A stretch of 64,000 nt of DNA from Cyprinodon diabolis (Eukaryota; Chordata; Actinopteri; Cyprinodontiformes; Cyprinodontidae): the NCBI GenBank assembly GCA_030533445.1, contig CM060072.1, forward strand, positions 26,776,109 through 26,840,108, given 5' to 3'. Under the pieces are notes generated by a model, which saw only the letters and a program-made list of their open reading frames with translations, had not been told where the DNA came from and did no database searches. The translations under genes were made by a program, and so were the position numbers. Shown piece by piece: positions 43,301 to 54,943 of this stretch. Position 1 is the stretch's first letter. Each line of letters opens with the position of its first letter.

Positions 43301-46300
43301 AATCAACTAATTTGAACAAGACTATTTTAGTAATATAACATACACTCACTGGCCACTTTATTAGGTACCCCATGCTAGTAACGGGTTGGACCCCCTTTTG
43401 CCTTCAGAACTGCCTCAATTCTTCGTGGCATAGATTCAATAAGGTGCTGGAAGCATTCCTCAGGGAGTTTGGTCCATATTGACATGATGGCATCACACAG
43501 TTGCCGCAGATTTGTCGGCTGCACATCCATGATGCGAATCTCCCGTTCCACCACATCCCAAAGATGCTCTATTGGATTGAGATCTGGTGACTGTGGAGGC
43601 CATTTGAGTACAGTGAACTCATTGTCATGTTCAAGAAACCAGTCTGAGATGATTCCAGCTTTATGACATGGCGCATTATCCTGCTGAAAGTAGCCATCAG
43701 AAGTTGGGTACATTGTGGTCATAAAGGGATGGACATGGTCAGCAACAATACTCAGGTAGACTGTGGCGTTGCAATGATGCTCAATTGGTACCAAGGGGCC
43801 CAAAGAGTGCCAAGAAAATATTCCCCACACCATGACACCACCACCACCAGCCTGAACTGTTCATACAAGGCAGGATGGATCCATGCTTTCATGTTGTAGA
43901 CGCCAAATTCTGACCCTACCATCTGAATGTCGCAGCAGAAATCGAGACTCATCAGACCAGGCAACGTTTTTCCAATCTTCTATTGTCCAATTTCGATGAG
44001 CTTGTGCAAATCGTAGCCTCAGTTTCCTGTTCTTAGCTGAAAGGAGTGGCACCCGGTGTGGTCTTCTGCTGCTGTAGCCCATCTGCCTCAAAGTTTGACG
44101 TACTGTGCGTTCAGAGATGCTCTTCTGTCCACCTTGGTTGTAACGGGTGGTTATTTGAGTCACTGTTGCCCTTCTATCAGCTCGAACCAGTCTGGCCATT
44201 CTCCTCTGACCTCTGGCATCAACAAGGCATTTCCGCCCACAGAACTGCCGCTCACTGGATGTTTTTTCTTTTTGGGACCATTCTCTGTAAACCCTAGAGA
44301 TGGTTGTGCGTGAAAATCCCAGTAGATCAGCAGCTTCTGAAATACTCAGACCAGCCCTTCTGGCACCAACAATCATGCCACGTTCAAAGTCACTCAAATC
44401 ACCTTTCTTCCCCATACTGATGCTCGGTTTGAACTGCAGGAGATTGTCTTGACCATGTCTACATGCCCAAATGCACTGAGTTGCCGCCATGTGTTAACGA
44501 AGAGTTGGACAGATGTACCTAATAAAGTGGCCGGTGAGTGTACATTGATAGATAAGTGTTGGGAATAAACAGAATTAATCACTGGATTGTAAACAGCAAT
44601 AAAATGTCTGAAAAAATAATGAAATATTCAAAAAATACAGACAAGGAAAGATTCACCCCTCCAGATTAAATCCAACATTGTAGAACCAGGAAGTTGTGAT
44701 CAGGTAAAAGTCAGATCAATTTGGTTGGCTAATGCAAAATTGTTGCTAAGCTAGCCACCATTTTAAAGCATTCGAATTACTCCTTCAGTGACGGATCTGA
44801 CCTAAAACCTGACCGATTTATCGACAGGACGATTTTAGCTTCTGACTCAATCAACACCGGCCAAAATGTTGCTGATATAAAAATTTTATTTTTGCTGCAA
44901 ACAGCTGAAAGAAACTTCAACTTCCGCCCCTCCCTGCACACACCAACAGCTGCTGCTAGCATAGCGCGGAGGTGGATAAAGAGAGAGAATGCATGCAGTT
45001 TGCAAAGTGGGAACCTGTGATTTTGTAAAACTCCACTTTAACACCCATGACGACAAACGTCCTCATGGAAACACGCTGTAAGGGCACATTAAGGAGAGCA
45101 AACGAGTTTTATATGTGCTAGTTTTGGTGAACATATTGCATTTTAGCTCTTTGTAAAAATAAACATCATTTTAAAAGTAAAATAAGATTAATATTTGGTG
45201 TCCCACAACAGTTAATTCTGACATACAGGCTAAGAAATACAGAAGTTAATGGTTTCAGTAAAATAATTTTTAAAAAGCTCCAACTTCTGTATTTAGTTTT
45301 AATTCTGTTTGGATGTTTTAAAAGCTGCAGCATTGCTGCTAAAATCTAGTTTAGTCCCTTGTTTTCAGTGGAGGAGGGAACTTTTTAGTAGTTTGTAAAT
45401 ATGACAAACTTATAACACTGAGGTGTTTTTTGAATGAGTATTAAAAATAAATCAAATACTAAACATCTCTCATTAGCATGTCTCTTATCACTTTAAGCTG
45501 TATGCAGCCACTTTGTTTCATCTTTAAATGCTCATCTGTAAAAGTAAAATCTAAATCCAATACTACATTCTTTTACCCCAAGTTACCGTAAAAAGTAGCC
45601 GTCAAAGAAATTTTTCACATCAAAGTGAAAAAAGTATTTGATAAAAAAGCTACACAAGAACTGAGAGCCTGATCTACTAACTACTCAAGAACATAACATA
45701 ATTTAATATTTTAAAACTGATGTTAGAAACAGATTGATGCATATTTCTGGCAGATAGTTCTTTCTTTTATCTGTCTTTACGTGCAAACATTGGCTGATTC
45801 AGTATAGCGTTCAGCAGCCATGCACTGAGACCAAATGTAGCAAATTTACTGCTGTTTCCCCTTATGTGCTATAAATTGTTAATGTCTTGTTTGAAATTTT
45901 AATGGATTGGTTAAATTGACTTTTGCAATGTTCATCATTGTGTAATTTTAAATGTAAAATTGAGGAAGAAAAAACCATGAGCTTGAAGAATCGGTTCAAA
46001 AATATTAAGCGCAAATATCGGTGATGGGTTAGACTGATGTCCAAATAATCGGCATCAGACTTGAAGTGAAGGAATTTTATGATAATAAATATGTTTCTGT
46101 ATAAACAGTTCTCTATAAATTCTCCTCAGAAACCTCACCTGCATCCAACACCTTGATGATGGCAGGAGTTTGGTCGATATCCAGGGAAACGTTATCGAAC
46201 CAGCCGTTCTCCATCAGGAACAGGAAGACGTTCAGACGATTGCAGAGAGAGCTCTGAGCCTCTGCCTTCAGGCGGCTGGCCTCATCTGGGTGGTATTTGG

Positions 46301-49300
46301 ATCTGAACCTGCGTTCAGAGTAGGAATCCACCAAAGAGACGGGGGAATGATGGGGGGGGGGGGGGGAGGGGGGATGAAGGGTTTGTAGAGTTTCAGAAAG
46401 AAACACATATTATACATCTAAACCACAGCCGTCAGCTCACATATTGTTATGTAAAATATTAAAATGAAGAGTTTAAGAGGATCTACAGAACAAGTTCATT
46501 GCAGATTTCTGGACTATTATTGAAACAAATAAAAAGCCAAATTAAGCAACAAAAAAATCTAAATCCAAGTTTATTCTGTTATCTTAACCCTAGACGTTGA
46601 CTGTCAATGATTTCTATTAACATTAGAGCAGAAAGAGAAACAGAAGTAACTCACCAAAAATGTAAGGAAAAAACAACCCAACAGATTATAAAAATCAATC
46701 ACAGAATCAGAATGTCAAATATAGTTTATCATTGAGTGGTCCACAGTTACCTGTTGCTCTGCCAGTTTAATAACAAATATTTTTAGAGAGGGGGGGGTCT
46801 CTTCTGTCAAAATGCGCTCCACTTCACCCCAGAGGTGTGTCTGTACACACATATATTCGGATTTGGGATTCGATTTGATCCGCATATAAAAAGGAAAACA
46901 AAAAAATCCTCCATGTGAGGAGGACTGCTTGGCTATCTATCTAAAATCCCTGGTACTGTGAGTCTAAAAGCATCTGCATTGTGCGCAGTGCGTGCCCTCG
47001 CTATCTAAGAGCGACTCTGGCGGAGGAATCCCACTGTTTTCTTGGAAAAGGTAAAAAAATTGAAAAGAAAAAAAAAATTGCCGTCAACTTGGGAGTAGAA
47101 GTGAAGGGAAGAAGAACGGGTTAGAATCAAAACAGACAATTTTGCATCGTACCTGTGAAGTAAGCATTAACAAATAATATACAAAAGTGAATTAATATCA
47201 AACAGAAAGATCACAGAACAAAGAAACCTACAATCCTCATCACAACCTCCATTCAAATTCAAATGCACGCCAATTTGTTGGCACCCCTGGTGAAGATGTT
47301 TTTTTTAGTGACACTAACATAACCTCATATTGAAAAACGTGTAAAAAAAAAACAACTGCTTTTACCCATTATCATCTATGGAACATCGATCTATCAGAAG
47401 TTTTGGCTTTTCTTTCTTTAAGGCCAGTGTTTATCTTCTCATCATGCATCCTAAGGGAGGTTAAAGAAATACTAACTATTCAAATCTGCAGTAAAGTGCA
47501 TTGTGGTTTCGCTGGAGAATCCATAACAAACATTAACCGCTAATTATGTCTTACTAGCACCTACAGCCAAGTGTTGATGACTAAACTTTTTCACCAACAG
47601 AAAAAGTGTTAAATGTGTCATCAGGCATTTCTGCTGTAAAATGGTCAAAAACATTTGGCCATATAAACACAAAAATTAGAGGTAGACATATTATATTTCC
47701 ACTTTTTTTCTTGGATCAACATGCGTGAATGATCCGATTCATTAAGATCTTGATCTGAGATCACAGAAGGTGCATGCATTGCCACTCCAACCATTTGATG
47801 TCCATGACTGTTTCTTTATGCATTTGGTAATAAAAGTTTCTTTCTACTTATATTGAGTAGGGTAAAATTTGCAATCATATAATTTTATGGAAAATTAACC
47901 TTTCCTCAAGGTCATCTTAGTCTTTAGATTCAGGTATACATGTAAGCGTGAGATTATGCTAATGCTGGTACAAACATTTGCTTTTATTTTTCCCCACATC
48001 TTTACAAGAGGTGCCATCAAATTCTCCTGTGTCCATAAATATTAGCTCTGAAATAATGCAAATCACTAGATTTCATCTCTAATGGTCTTAAATTGATCTG
48101 GGAATCAGTTTGGGTGAATTAGCATTTTCTCTTCTTTAAAAACTACAGAACAAACTGTTAATTGTGTGTGCTTAGCCGATTAAGAAAAATGTAGCTGCTC
48201 TAATGGTTGGTTAAGGGTGTGCTCTGAGAGAATGTCTCAATGAATCGAAGCTTGATAACTGAATGTTATTTTCTGATTGCTCCTATCCAAATGCAGCAAA
48301 TTAATTTTGTTATTTACAAGTAGTATTCAATATCTACAAACAGCAGAAAATAATCATAATGCTGGTTGTTTAAATCAGACTGACATCAATCAAAGGGAAA
48401 CTCAGGTCGTACCACTCTTCATCCTTATGGGCCAAAAAGAAGTCCTGCATCTGCTGCCGGCGGAAGTCGATCTTGTACTCGTTGTAGCGTTTGACGGCTT
48501 CTGTCTCGTCCACGGTGTCATCAAGGGACAGCAGGAACTCTTTAAAACTCTTCATTATTGGAGGAGGCGGACCCAGATCCATGTCATGGATGTTCCCAAG
48601 TCTAATGGAGGAAAGAAGTTTGGTGGAGAGTTAAGGAGGAAATAAAAAAAATACAGTCGAGGCTTTCAAAATTATACCACAACTTTGATGTCCACGAAGT
48701 TAAACTGTGATTAAACTATTGTTAAATTTCTTCGTTGATTTTTAGTTTCAACCATAAAATGATACCTTATATTATAAAGATTATTTCTGAACTTACCTGG
48801 CCTGAATGGGGATGCCCTGGTGAGGCTGCATGAGGTGCAGGTCAGGATGGCCCCAGTGCTGTGGGGGTCCGTAGCTTGGACCTCCTCCACCACCATAACC
48901 CAAGTCATACCCTCCACGATAAGGATCTCCTCCATGATCATCCCTATCAATTCATTTAAAACTGTTTAGATAAACGATGCCCTTGTGGGCATAAATATGT
49001 TGCTCAATCCATCTGTGTTTATTCGGTCTCACCAGTCTCTTCTCATGCGTTTCTGCTGGGGGCTCATGTCATGCCTGGGCGGGCTAAATCTCTCCCTCCG
49101 ACCACGATCGTAATCCCGGTATTCACCGCGGCTCCGACGCTCCCTGCCCCGATCCCACTCCCTACATCAAGCATGAGATGGAAAAACAAACATTAGTCTA
49201 ATTTATAATTATTTAGCTCCCTACTAACAACAAACAGTAGTAAAACAACGTTCCTTTATGAGGTTCTGGACAAATCCTCACAATTCAGATCCAAACTGGT

Positions 49301-49617
49301 TCCAGAAAGGGCCGTGTGGCCACAGGTTCTCTTTCCAACCAAGCAATAGCACACCAGATGCCAGTCAAGCATCAAGTCATCCTGTTAATACTGAACTCAC
49401 TTTATGAAATTACTGGAGTTTGTTGTGCTATTGCTTGGTTGGAAAGAAAACCTGCAGCCACCCTTTCTGACCTCATGGCCACATTATTCTGATAATACCT
49501 GTCATTCCAATCATCTCTGCGTCGATCTTCTCTTTCTCTGGAACGATCATAATCACTTCTCTCCCGCCTGAATTTGTCCCTCCTCCTGCGATCGTATTCA
49601 TCATCGCTGTCTCCCAT
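37385..49617 (-). CDS. srrt: Serrate RNA effector molecule (Ars2), 19 coding exons, 872 aa
   Basis: Nuclear protein linking the cap-binding complex to microRNA processing and RNA export or decay. Coding exons, 5' to 3': 49,617-49,499; 49,161-49,033; 48,943-48,797; 48,601-48,413; 46,308-46,139; 42,910-42,723; 42,652-42,548; 42,460-42,313; 42,237-42,089; 41,987-41,926; 40,632-40,554; 40,346-40,155; 40,053-39,883; 39,751-39,598; 38,441-38,248; 38,144-37,988; 37,858-37,769; 37,678-37,579; 37,460-37,385. All junctions are GT-AG, phases agree and the sum is 2,619 nt. The N-terminus ([15 protein letters not shown]) is Arg-rich. The conserved Serrate core is around residues 132-255, followed by acidic low-complexity exons 6-8, an RRM-like region (about 430-500), the zinc-finger region [11 protein letters not shown]...H split by exons 15/16 near 732, and a C-terminus ending DAPDDIDFF, the cap-binding tail. 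Human SRRT is about 876 aa. No lesion seen. Confidence 0.96.
41004..41370. mobile_element. hAT-like MITE, copy without GATA array (srrt intron 10)
   Basis: It begins TAAGCCTGAAATGATTAATT and ends GCATCCCTA. It aligns in order with both flanks of the GATA array at 18,652-30,571 but has only ordinary AT-rich DNA in the middle. Confidence 0.6.
41655..41835 (+). repeat. Interspersed repeat, copy B (srrt intron 10)
   Basis: Direct-repeat partner of 16,965-17,135, ending in a T-rich run. Confidence 0.6.
43231..43290 (+). repeat. L2-like retroposon 3' tail (srrt intron 5)
   Basis: TTTGAGATGACGTG followed by GGGCGCTATATAAATAAAC and a GAATT tail; very short remnant of the same family as at 12,147. 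Confidence 0.55.
43343..44540 (-). mobile_element. Tc1/mariner transposon, DD36E type, second copy (srrt intron 5)
   Basis: The 1,198-bp element is bounded by TA at 43,341-43,342 and 44,541-44,542. It is nearly identical to the copy at 9,192-10,412 but lacks 23 bp between the right terminal repeat and the transposase start, which accounts for the length difference. The insertion lies in the same transcriptional direction as srrt, far from splice sites. Confidence 0.95.
43375..44415 (-). pseudogene. Tc1-like transposase with one nonsense codon
   Basis: It is the same protein as at 9,224-10,264. A TGA near 43,859-43,861 falls in the DPSCLV-TVQAG region, where the intact copy reads a serine TCA, so one base explains the loss. 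Both halves stay in the same frame: the N-terminal part through the first catalytic D, and the C-terminal part with the second D and E. The frame is also open upstream of the usual MGKKGD start here, because a TAG present in the other copy is TGG. Unless read through, the copy is inactive as a source of enzyme, although its ends could still be mobilised. Confidence 0.9.
44541..48412 (-). other. srrt introns 4 and 5, remaining content
   Basis: About 44,800-46,060 has phrases such as GACCGATTTATCGACAGG and ATCGGCATCAG seen at the ends of a fish hAT-type repeat; this call is weak. A run of G on the plus strand near 46,353-46,372 gives a C-rich tract upstream of the exon 5 acceptor. I see no snoRNA or snRNA that I recognise in 46,309-48,412. 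Confidence 0.3.
49275..49470. mobile_element. Palindromic MITE in srrt intron 1
   Basis: Arms of about 33 nt centred on TTTCCAACCAAGCAATAGCA (about 49,330-49,356) and its reverse complement (about 49,424-49,450) flank a short spacer. Outer phrases (CCAAACTGGTTCC, GGCCGTGTGGCCAC) fit a fold-back repeat found all over fish genomes. The right arm ends close to the exon 1 donor at 49,498. Confidence 0.6.
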
Positions 49618-50384
49618 CTTTTAATGAAAAACAGCAAAAACAAAATAAATACCTTAACATACACAACGACAGGAATAATGAATGACTCATTAGACATTTG
49701 ATGAGCTCAGATGCGCTTGCATTCTTATAACGAATAATTATTTATTTGCTATTCATTTTATATTTTTTTGTTATCCAAGCTTTTGTGGATCTGATCTGTT
49801 TTAAAGTTTGTATCTGGATTGTTTTGATTTACTAACAGTAAACCTGCCGTTTCTGCCTCCACTCAGGGACTAGAGATAAAAATTAGCTTATAGCTACAGC
49901 TAACCTGTACAACACGTTCATTGTGTAGTGTCCCGGTCAACAAATAAATAAAATAAAACTGGGTGGAAATATGCAAAGAAAACACCAAAACTATGAGTTC
50001 ACCTGGGATATAGCATTCGATGAAAAAGCTAATATGCATTGAAAAATATATAAATAAATCAAAACAGGCACAAACTTATCCGTAAGAGACGTATACCTGA
50101 AAATAAAGCAACATGAGTATTGATGCTAATACTGTATAGATAAAAAAAGAAGCTATAAACGCGAAAAGACAGGCAAATTAATATTTAGAATGAGGCTAAC
50201 GCTACCATGGCTAATTTAGCTAACATGCTACAAGTTAGCTGTAAAAGTGCTTTGGCGCTTATTCATATTGTAACAAATAGATGCCTAGTTCGCCAGTCAA
50301 CATTAATAAATTTTGTGAAATGTAACAATAAACACGAAGAACTATTGTAGTAAACTGCTATGAGTTTACATGCATGATATTCAC

Positions 50385-50450
50385 CTCGCTTTGCAGTTCA
50401 GTCTCACCGCTTTCTACTGTTGTGCAACAGGAATTAGCTTTAGAGAAGCA
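50385..50450 (-). other. srrt: Probable non-coding first exon of srrt
   Basis: On the minus strand a donor GCGAG|GTGAAT at 50,385/50,384 precedes a 767-bp intron ending in a T-rich tract and AAAAG directly before the srrt ATG (49,617). That places the start codon at the first base of exon 2. The upstream limit and promoter are not resolved. Confidence 0.5.
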
Positions 50451-50585
50451 TTGAATAGAGGCAATATCGCCCCCTATTGGATTGGAGTGTAACTTGAATT
50501 TCTGATTTTTACTATTTTAACCTCTAAAGGTCACATTTTAGACGACGTAAAAACTATTTACTGAAAGACCAATTCTATATCAACG

Positions 50586-50814
50586 GAAGAGGATTAGGGC
50601 TATTGAAAAAAAAAAAGTTAACTGATTTTTAAATTTTATTTCAGTTTAGTATGGGAAAAAAGTCAGAATTCGGACATTTTTTCTAAGAATTCTGACTTAA
50701 ATCTCAGAATTCTGACTTTATTCTCAGAATTCAGACTTTTTTCTCTTTATAAACTGAATTAAAATTTTAAAATCAGTAAAATTTTGTTTTTTTCAGTGGC
50801 CCTATTCCTCTTCT
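50586..50814. mobile_element. Palindromic MITE with AGAATTCTGACTT repeats
   Basis: Inverted ends GAAGAGGATTAGGGCTATTG and GAAGAGGAATAGGGCCACTG enclose arms containing AAACTGAATTAAAA and a core of several CAGAATTCTGACTT units. It lies just upstream of srrt. Confidence 0.65.
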
Positions 50815-50819
50815 GCATA

Positions 50820-52150
50820 TAGCACTTCAAAAATAAATAAAGTATTTAATTATTTGCATGTGTTTTTTAGATTTACTTTTGGAAACTTATATCTAGGGGA
50901 TATATCAACAGATAAACTGGGCTCAGAGGAGGAGAGACTTCTAAACATCTTATTGGCAGCAACTAAAATGGCTCTAACAAGGAGATGGCTCAAACCTGAA
51001 CAATGAACAACTGAGGACTGGATGAAGATTTTTCAATAGATCTATGCAATGGTAGAAATTTCTCTTTTAGTTAAAGAGCAGAGGGATGAAAAATGTTAAA
51101 GGTGTTATATCAGATTTTTCTGTAAAAATTGATGCTTCTTACATATAACTATGCACAGATTTTAAGGTTATTGTGAATAACATAAATAATATTGAAGTAA
51201 TTATTATTCCCTGCCACTCACACCAAGTTCTTATAATCTGTTCTTAAGTTTGTAATAGTTAAGAATAGAATAGAATAGACTAGAAAATCCCTTTATTGTC
51301 CCACAATGGGAAAATTCTGGAAATTTTAGTTGGTAAAGCAAGATAAAGAACTCCATATGTCGAGTAGGTATCATTTAACATGCTTTCTTAAAAAAAGTAA
51401 AATTAAAAAGTACATATTTTGTATTTATTCTGTTATCATTTTGTACTTTTTAAATGAATTTGCCATACTGCCAAAGCCAAGTTGTACAGATCAGTTTGTA
51501 TTCAATATAACAAAAAAAAAATAACTTTTTTTATTGTTAGATGATGGAAAAAACATCACACTTAAAATTTGAGAGGTAAAACGTCTTTTGTAGAAATTGT
51601 TGAAATGCGCTGTATGTTGATTTCCATGAACTTTAGTTGGAACTCTTTTTTTGTGAATTACTGCATCAATGCATCAGGGCATAGAGCGATCAAGGCCTGT
51701 GCTGATGCTCATTCCAAAACAACAAATATAGGGTTAAAACTAATCCAATATAAATGGTTAATGCAGGTATAGGTCACACTGGTAAAATTAAATACAACAA
51801 ATAAAAATAAACCTGCAAAAATTATATCAATACAAAACATCCTGAAGGTAAGGGAACTCTGTTATTTTATGTGAGAAGGCAGATTTATTCAGATTGTGGG
51901 AAGAAATTAGTTAATTAATTGAGAGGATAACTCTGAAACATCTGATATGTCCTAAGCTCTTTCTTCTTAGAGTTTATCTCAAAAAACAACATTCAAATAA
52001 TTTGGCTTTTCTGGATCGCTGTCTAATTTGTGCCAAAAAGGCTTTGCAAATGTCTGGAAGAGCATTACTGGAACCGATTTTTGTTAATTACATAAAAAAT
52101 ATATGCATAGTTTTTAACTGCCAAAGACGAGTAAATACAGCAAACGACCC
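50820..52150. other. AT-rich intergenic DNA
   Basis: No gene seen. At 51,262-51,305 there is a GAATA tandem repeat followed by CCCTTTATTGTCCCAC, the reversed end of a retroposon also seen at 33,234. Confidence 0.4.
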
Positions 52151-52497
52151 AGTTCTTATTTCTAACCCCCAGATTTCACATACTCCGTCAGCGCTCCGCT
52201 CCGCTCCGCACCGCCCCGCTGACGTACGTCGTGCGGAGCGCTTGTCTTTCATGGAAATCAATGAGAGCTGTTCCACATCCACCGCTACTCCTCCGCACGT
52301 CTCCGTCCACGTACGTCTTCTCCGTCCCTCACCGACAAATTACGGAGCCGAGCTATTTTTTGCTCCGGTCCGGCCAAGTCAAGATCCGCAATTGCAATCG
52401 CACCAAACAGGAAAAAGAACCTCGACAAATTCCGGTTCGTCAAATTAAAATATAGTAGCAACAGATTGGTGACTAGAAATTATAGCACAATTCTTAT

Positions 52498-52629
52498 CCA
52501 TCCATCCATCCATCCATTTTCTTTACACGCTTGTCCCAAGTGGGGTCGCGAGGGGTGCTGGTGCCTATCTCCAGCAGTCAATGGGCGAGAGGCGGGGTAC
52601 ACCCTGGACAGGTCGCCAGTCCATCGCAG
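52498..52629 (-). mobile_element. Short retroposon with (GATG)n-type tail and 13-bp target duplication
   Basis: GCACAATTCTTAT stands at 52,485-52,497 and 52,630-52,642. The 132 bp between, read on the minus strand, start CTGCGATGGACTGGCGACC and end AAAATGGATGGATGG. Long target duplications and a tandem tail point to target-primed reverse transcription. The tail type is that of Rex3/RTE elements, one of which lies at 1-2,985. Confidence 0.7.
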
Positions 52630-52912
52630 GCACAATTCTTATAAATATCTAAAAAAAAAAAAAAAAAAAAAAAAACTAACACCGTTTATTTAAATGATTG
52701 GATCCAAACTATTGGTTATTCACCAACCAGGAAGCAGATTTCTCATCTCCATCAAAATATTTATTTTATACCGAGGGACTTAAAGTTTAATGAAATCCAT
52801 TCAAAAGAAACTTCTTATTACAGGAATGAAAATAGATGCTGAGTTTGGGAGTAGAGAACAAGTTCATTAAAAAAAAGCAGTTTTGAATTATCCTTATCTG
52901 TTACAAAAATCT

Positions 52913-52916
<4 letters not shown>

Positions 52917-52982
<66 letters not shown>
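52917..52982. repeat. (AT)n microsatellite
   Basis: About 33 uninterrupted AT units. Confidence 0.95.
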
Positions 52983-52985
<3 letters not shown>

Positions 52986-53215
52986 GGCAGAAACTGAACA
53001 TGTGCTGGATGATGGTGGGATTTTTTTAAATATGTCATATTAAATTAAGCGTTCACAGGGTTCATACAGGAATGAGTGACTCTAATTTAATGCTATTTTA
53101 ATGCTATTAGAAATGATTTTAATGCCATCAACAAGAACCATGTACACAAGTTATTAGTGTACATGAAATATGAAGGAGCTGTAAGCACAGTTCCATGACT
53201 CCAGTATGTATGTAA

Positions 53216-53260
53216 ACACACACACACACACACACACACACATACGTATATATATATATA
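53216..53260. repeat. (CA)n and (TA)n compound microsatellite
   Basis: About 13 CA units, a short ACGTA bridge, then about 7 TA units. Confidence 0.9.
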
Positions 53261-53659
53261 TCCTCTAGCTTTTTCTCCGCCTCGAGCTTCCTTTCAGAAC
53301 ATACGGCTTTATGATCAGTTCCACGCAAATTAATAGCGATATAATATATCTGACGAAATTGTTTTTATAAGCATTTTTATTAAAGAATCATAAATGCAAA
53401 GATAAACATATTTAATTAATTTTAGTGCCAATTAAGGCCTTGATTAAAAAAAGAATTATGAATTGTAATTATTTTTAATGATCCGCGGAAACCCTGGTTC
53501 ATCTCGCGCATGCCCTCTACGATCTCCAAGGAACTCAGAGCGGGGGGGACGGGAGCCACAGCGGCGGCTGTGGGCTTTGCTTTGTGCAGGCGGTCTGGAG
53601 CGCAGCGGGGCGGAGCGCTGACGGAGTATGTGGGATTTCAGGGTAAGAATAAGAAATAT

Positions 53660-54900
53660 ATTGGTGTCAACAAAACCCATTCTATAAGCAACAGAGCTCC
53701 ACTGGTGTCAAAATTCTCAGTGTCTACTGTGATGGCCAAACCCATGGCCACACCTTAAGTTTGTACAATACATGCACCTTTATTTATTTAATCCATACAC
53801 CTACTTTAGTTTGCAATAAAACTTTATTCTTAGTACAAATTCATGTATTCTATTTGTAAGCACGCACATTTAGTTCACTGTATCTTTTTGCACTCATTAA
53901 TATTTCTGTTCTTGTCACTAATCTGTTACCTTCTATGGTGCCTAGGAGTTTGGCCAGACAAAAGATGGCAGCTGGAGCTCAGATCTGCTAAATGCAGGAG
54001 TGGAAAATGGACTTCTCCATCAGCTGCCGCTTGAAGGGGGGAATTTGAATTTTCCTTTATGAATTGAACCCATGTGTTTTTTTGTAAGTTTCTTTTTTAG
54101 GCTAAAAAAAAAAATATATATATATTTTTGTATTAATTCCTGTGAGTCCTCATGCTTTTTACCTGGGTCCCTCACATCTACCTGCAGCAGAGAAGCGTAG
54201 TCTGCTCTGTGATTGGTCTGTCATGGTGACCAAATCATGGGGAAAGATCAGCACAGATTTTAATATTTATGCCTCCCAAGTTGTTTTATTTATTTCAGAA
54301 AGTTTTTGCTTTCCTTATATCAGTTACCAATTGTAATACAGCTTTTGTGAAATGTTTATGTGAAACCCTAAAAAAAAAAAACAAAGATCAAAAGTATTTA
54401 TGTATTTTAATATGGGAAACGTTTTAGAAAGTCTGACTTATTGATTTAAGTAAAACTTAGATATTTTGAGAAACTGGTAAAGCAAAATACTCTTGCTGGT
54501 ATTTTCTATATTATGTTTTTTTGCACTGGAATACCTTTGTCTGGACAATTATAAACCCAAGTGAAAAAATATTTGGACACCCCTTATGTAGAGAGATTCC
54601 CTCTGGCTGTGATTGAGGTTTAGAAAATGACATGTTGCCAAAACAAGATTATTCAAAGAATCAATAGCTGGGGTAAAAATAACTGTCCCACCTGTGTTTC
54701 TAGTAAAAACAGTATTTTTCCCAAATAAACAGTGTTACTATAATAAAAGGTAAATGGATCTTGAGTTATATTATCCTTCTTTTTCAATCAATGCTGCCAA
54801 TAATTACAACTGTCATTGTAACATATCAAACCTTTTTTGGTCGATCTTTAATTTCAATCAACGTTCAGATAATTTAGTAAAATATACTTTTTTTTCAAGC
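53660..54900. other. Intergenic DNA, nothing recognised
   Basis: No exon, repeat family or RNA gene recognised. Several short frames with no resemblance to known proteins. Confidence 0.4.
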
Positions 54901-54905
54901 AATAT

Positions 54906-54911
54906 TTTATT
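54906..54911 (-). terminator. Poly(A) signal of the small secreted-protein gene
   Basis: AATAAA on the minus strand, 33 bases past the TGA stop at 54,944-54,946; a tight, plausible 3' UTR. Confidence 0.65.
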
Positions 54912-54943
54912 GAGCAATCATTTCTCACTATATTGTATCATAC

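Larger units (their letters stand above)
52155..53655. mobile_element. DNA transposon remnant with GC-rich inverted ends
   Basis: CACATACTCCGTCAGCGC at about 52,177-52,194 reappears reverse-complemented at about 53,614-53,632. The similarity continues on both sides (GGAGCG/CGCTCC blocks inside, TTATT..TAACCC outside). The 1.5 kb between encodes no transposase. It carries a nested retroposon, a poly-A run and two microsatellites. The superfamily is not decided; no target duplication was resolved. Confidence 0.5.

Noticed and set aside
44800..46060. Possible full hAT-type element in srrt intron 5
   Set aside because: Only loose family phrases at both ends; no inverted repeat or target duplication could be fixed, so it is mentioned only as weak content.
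46780..47060. Possible snRNA or snoRNA in srrt intron 4
   Set aside because: Compared from memory with U1, U2, U4atac, U5, U6atac, U11 and U12, nothing matched, and no clear box motifs were found.
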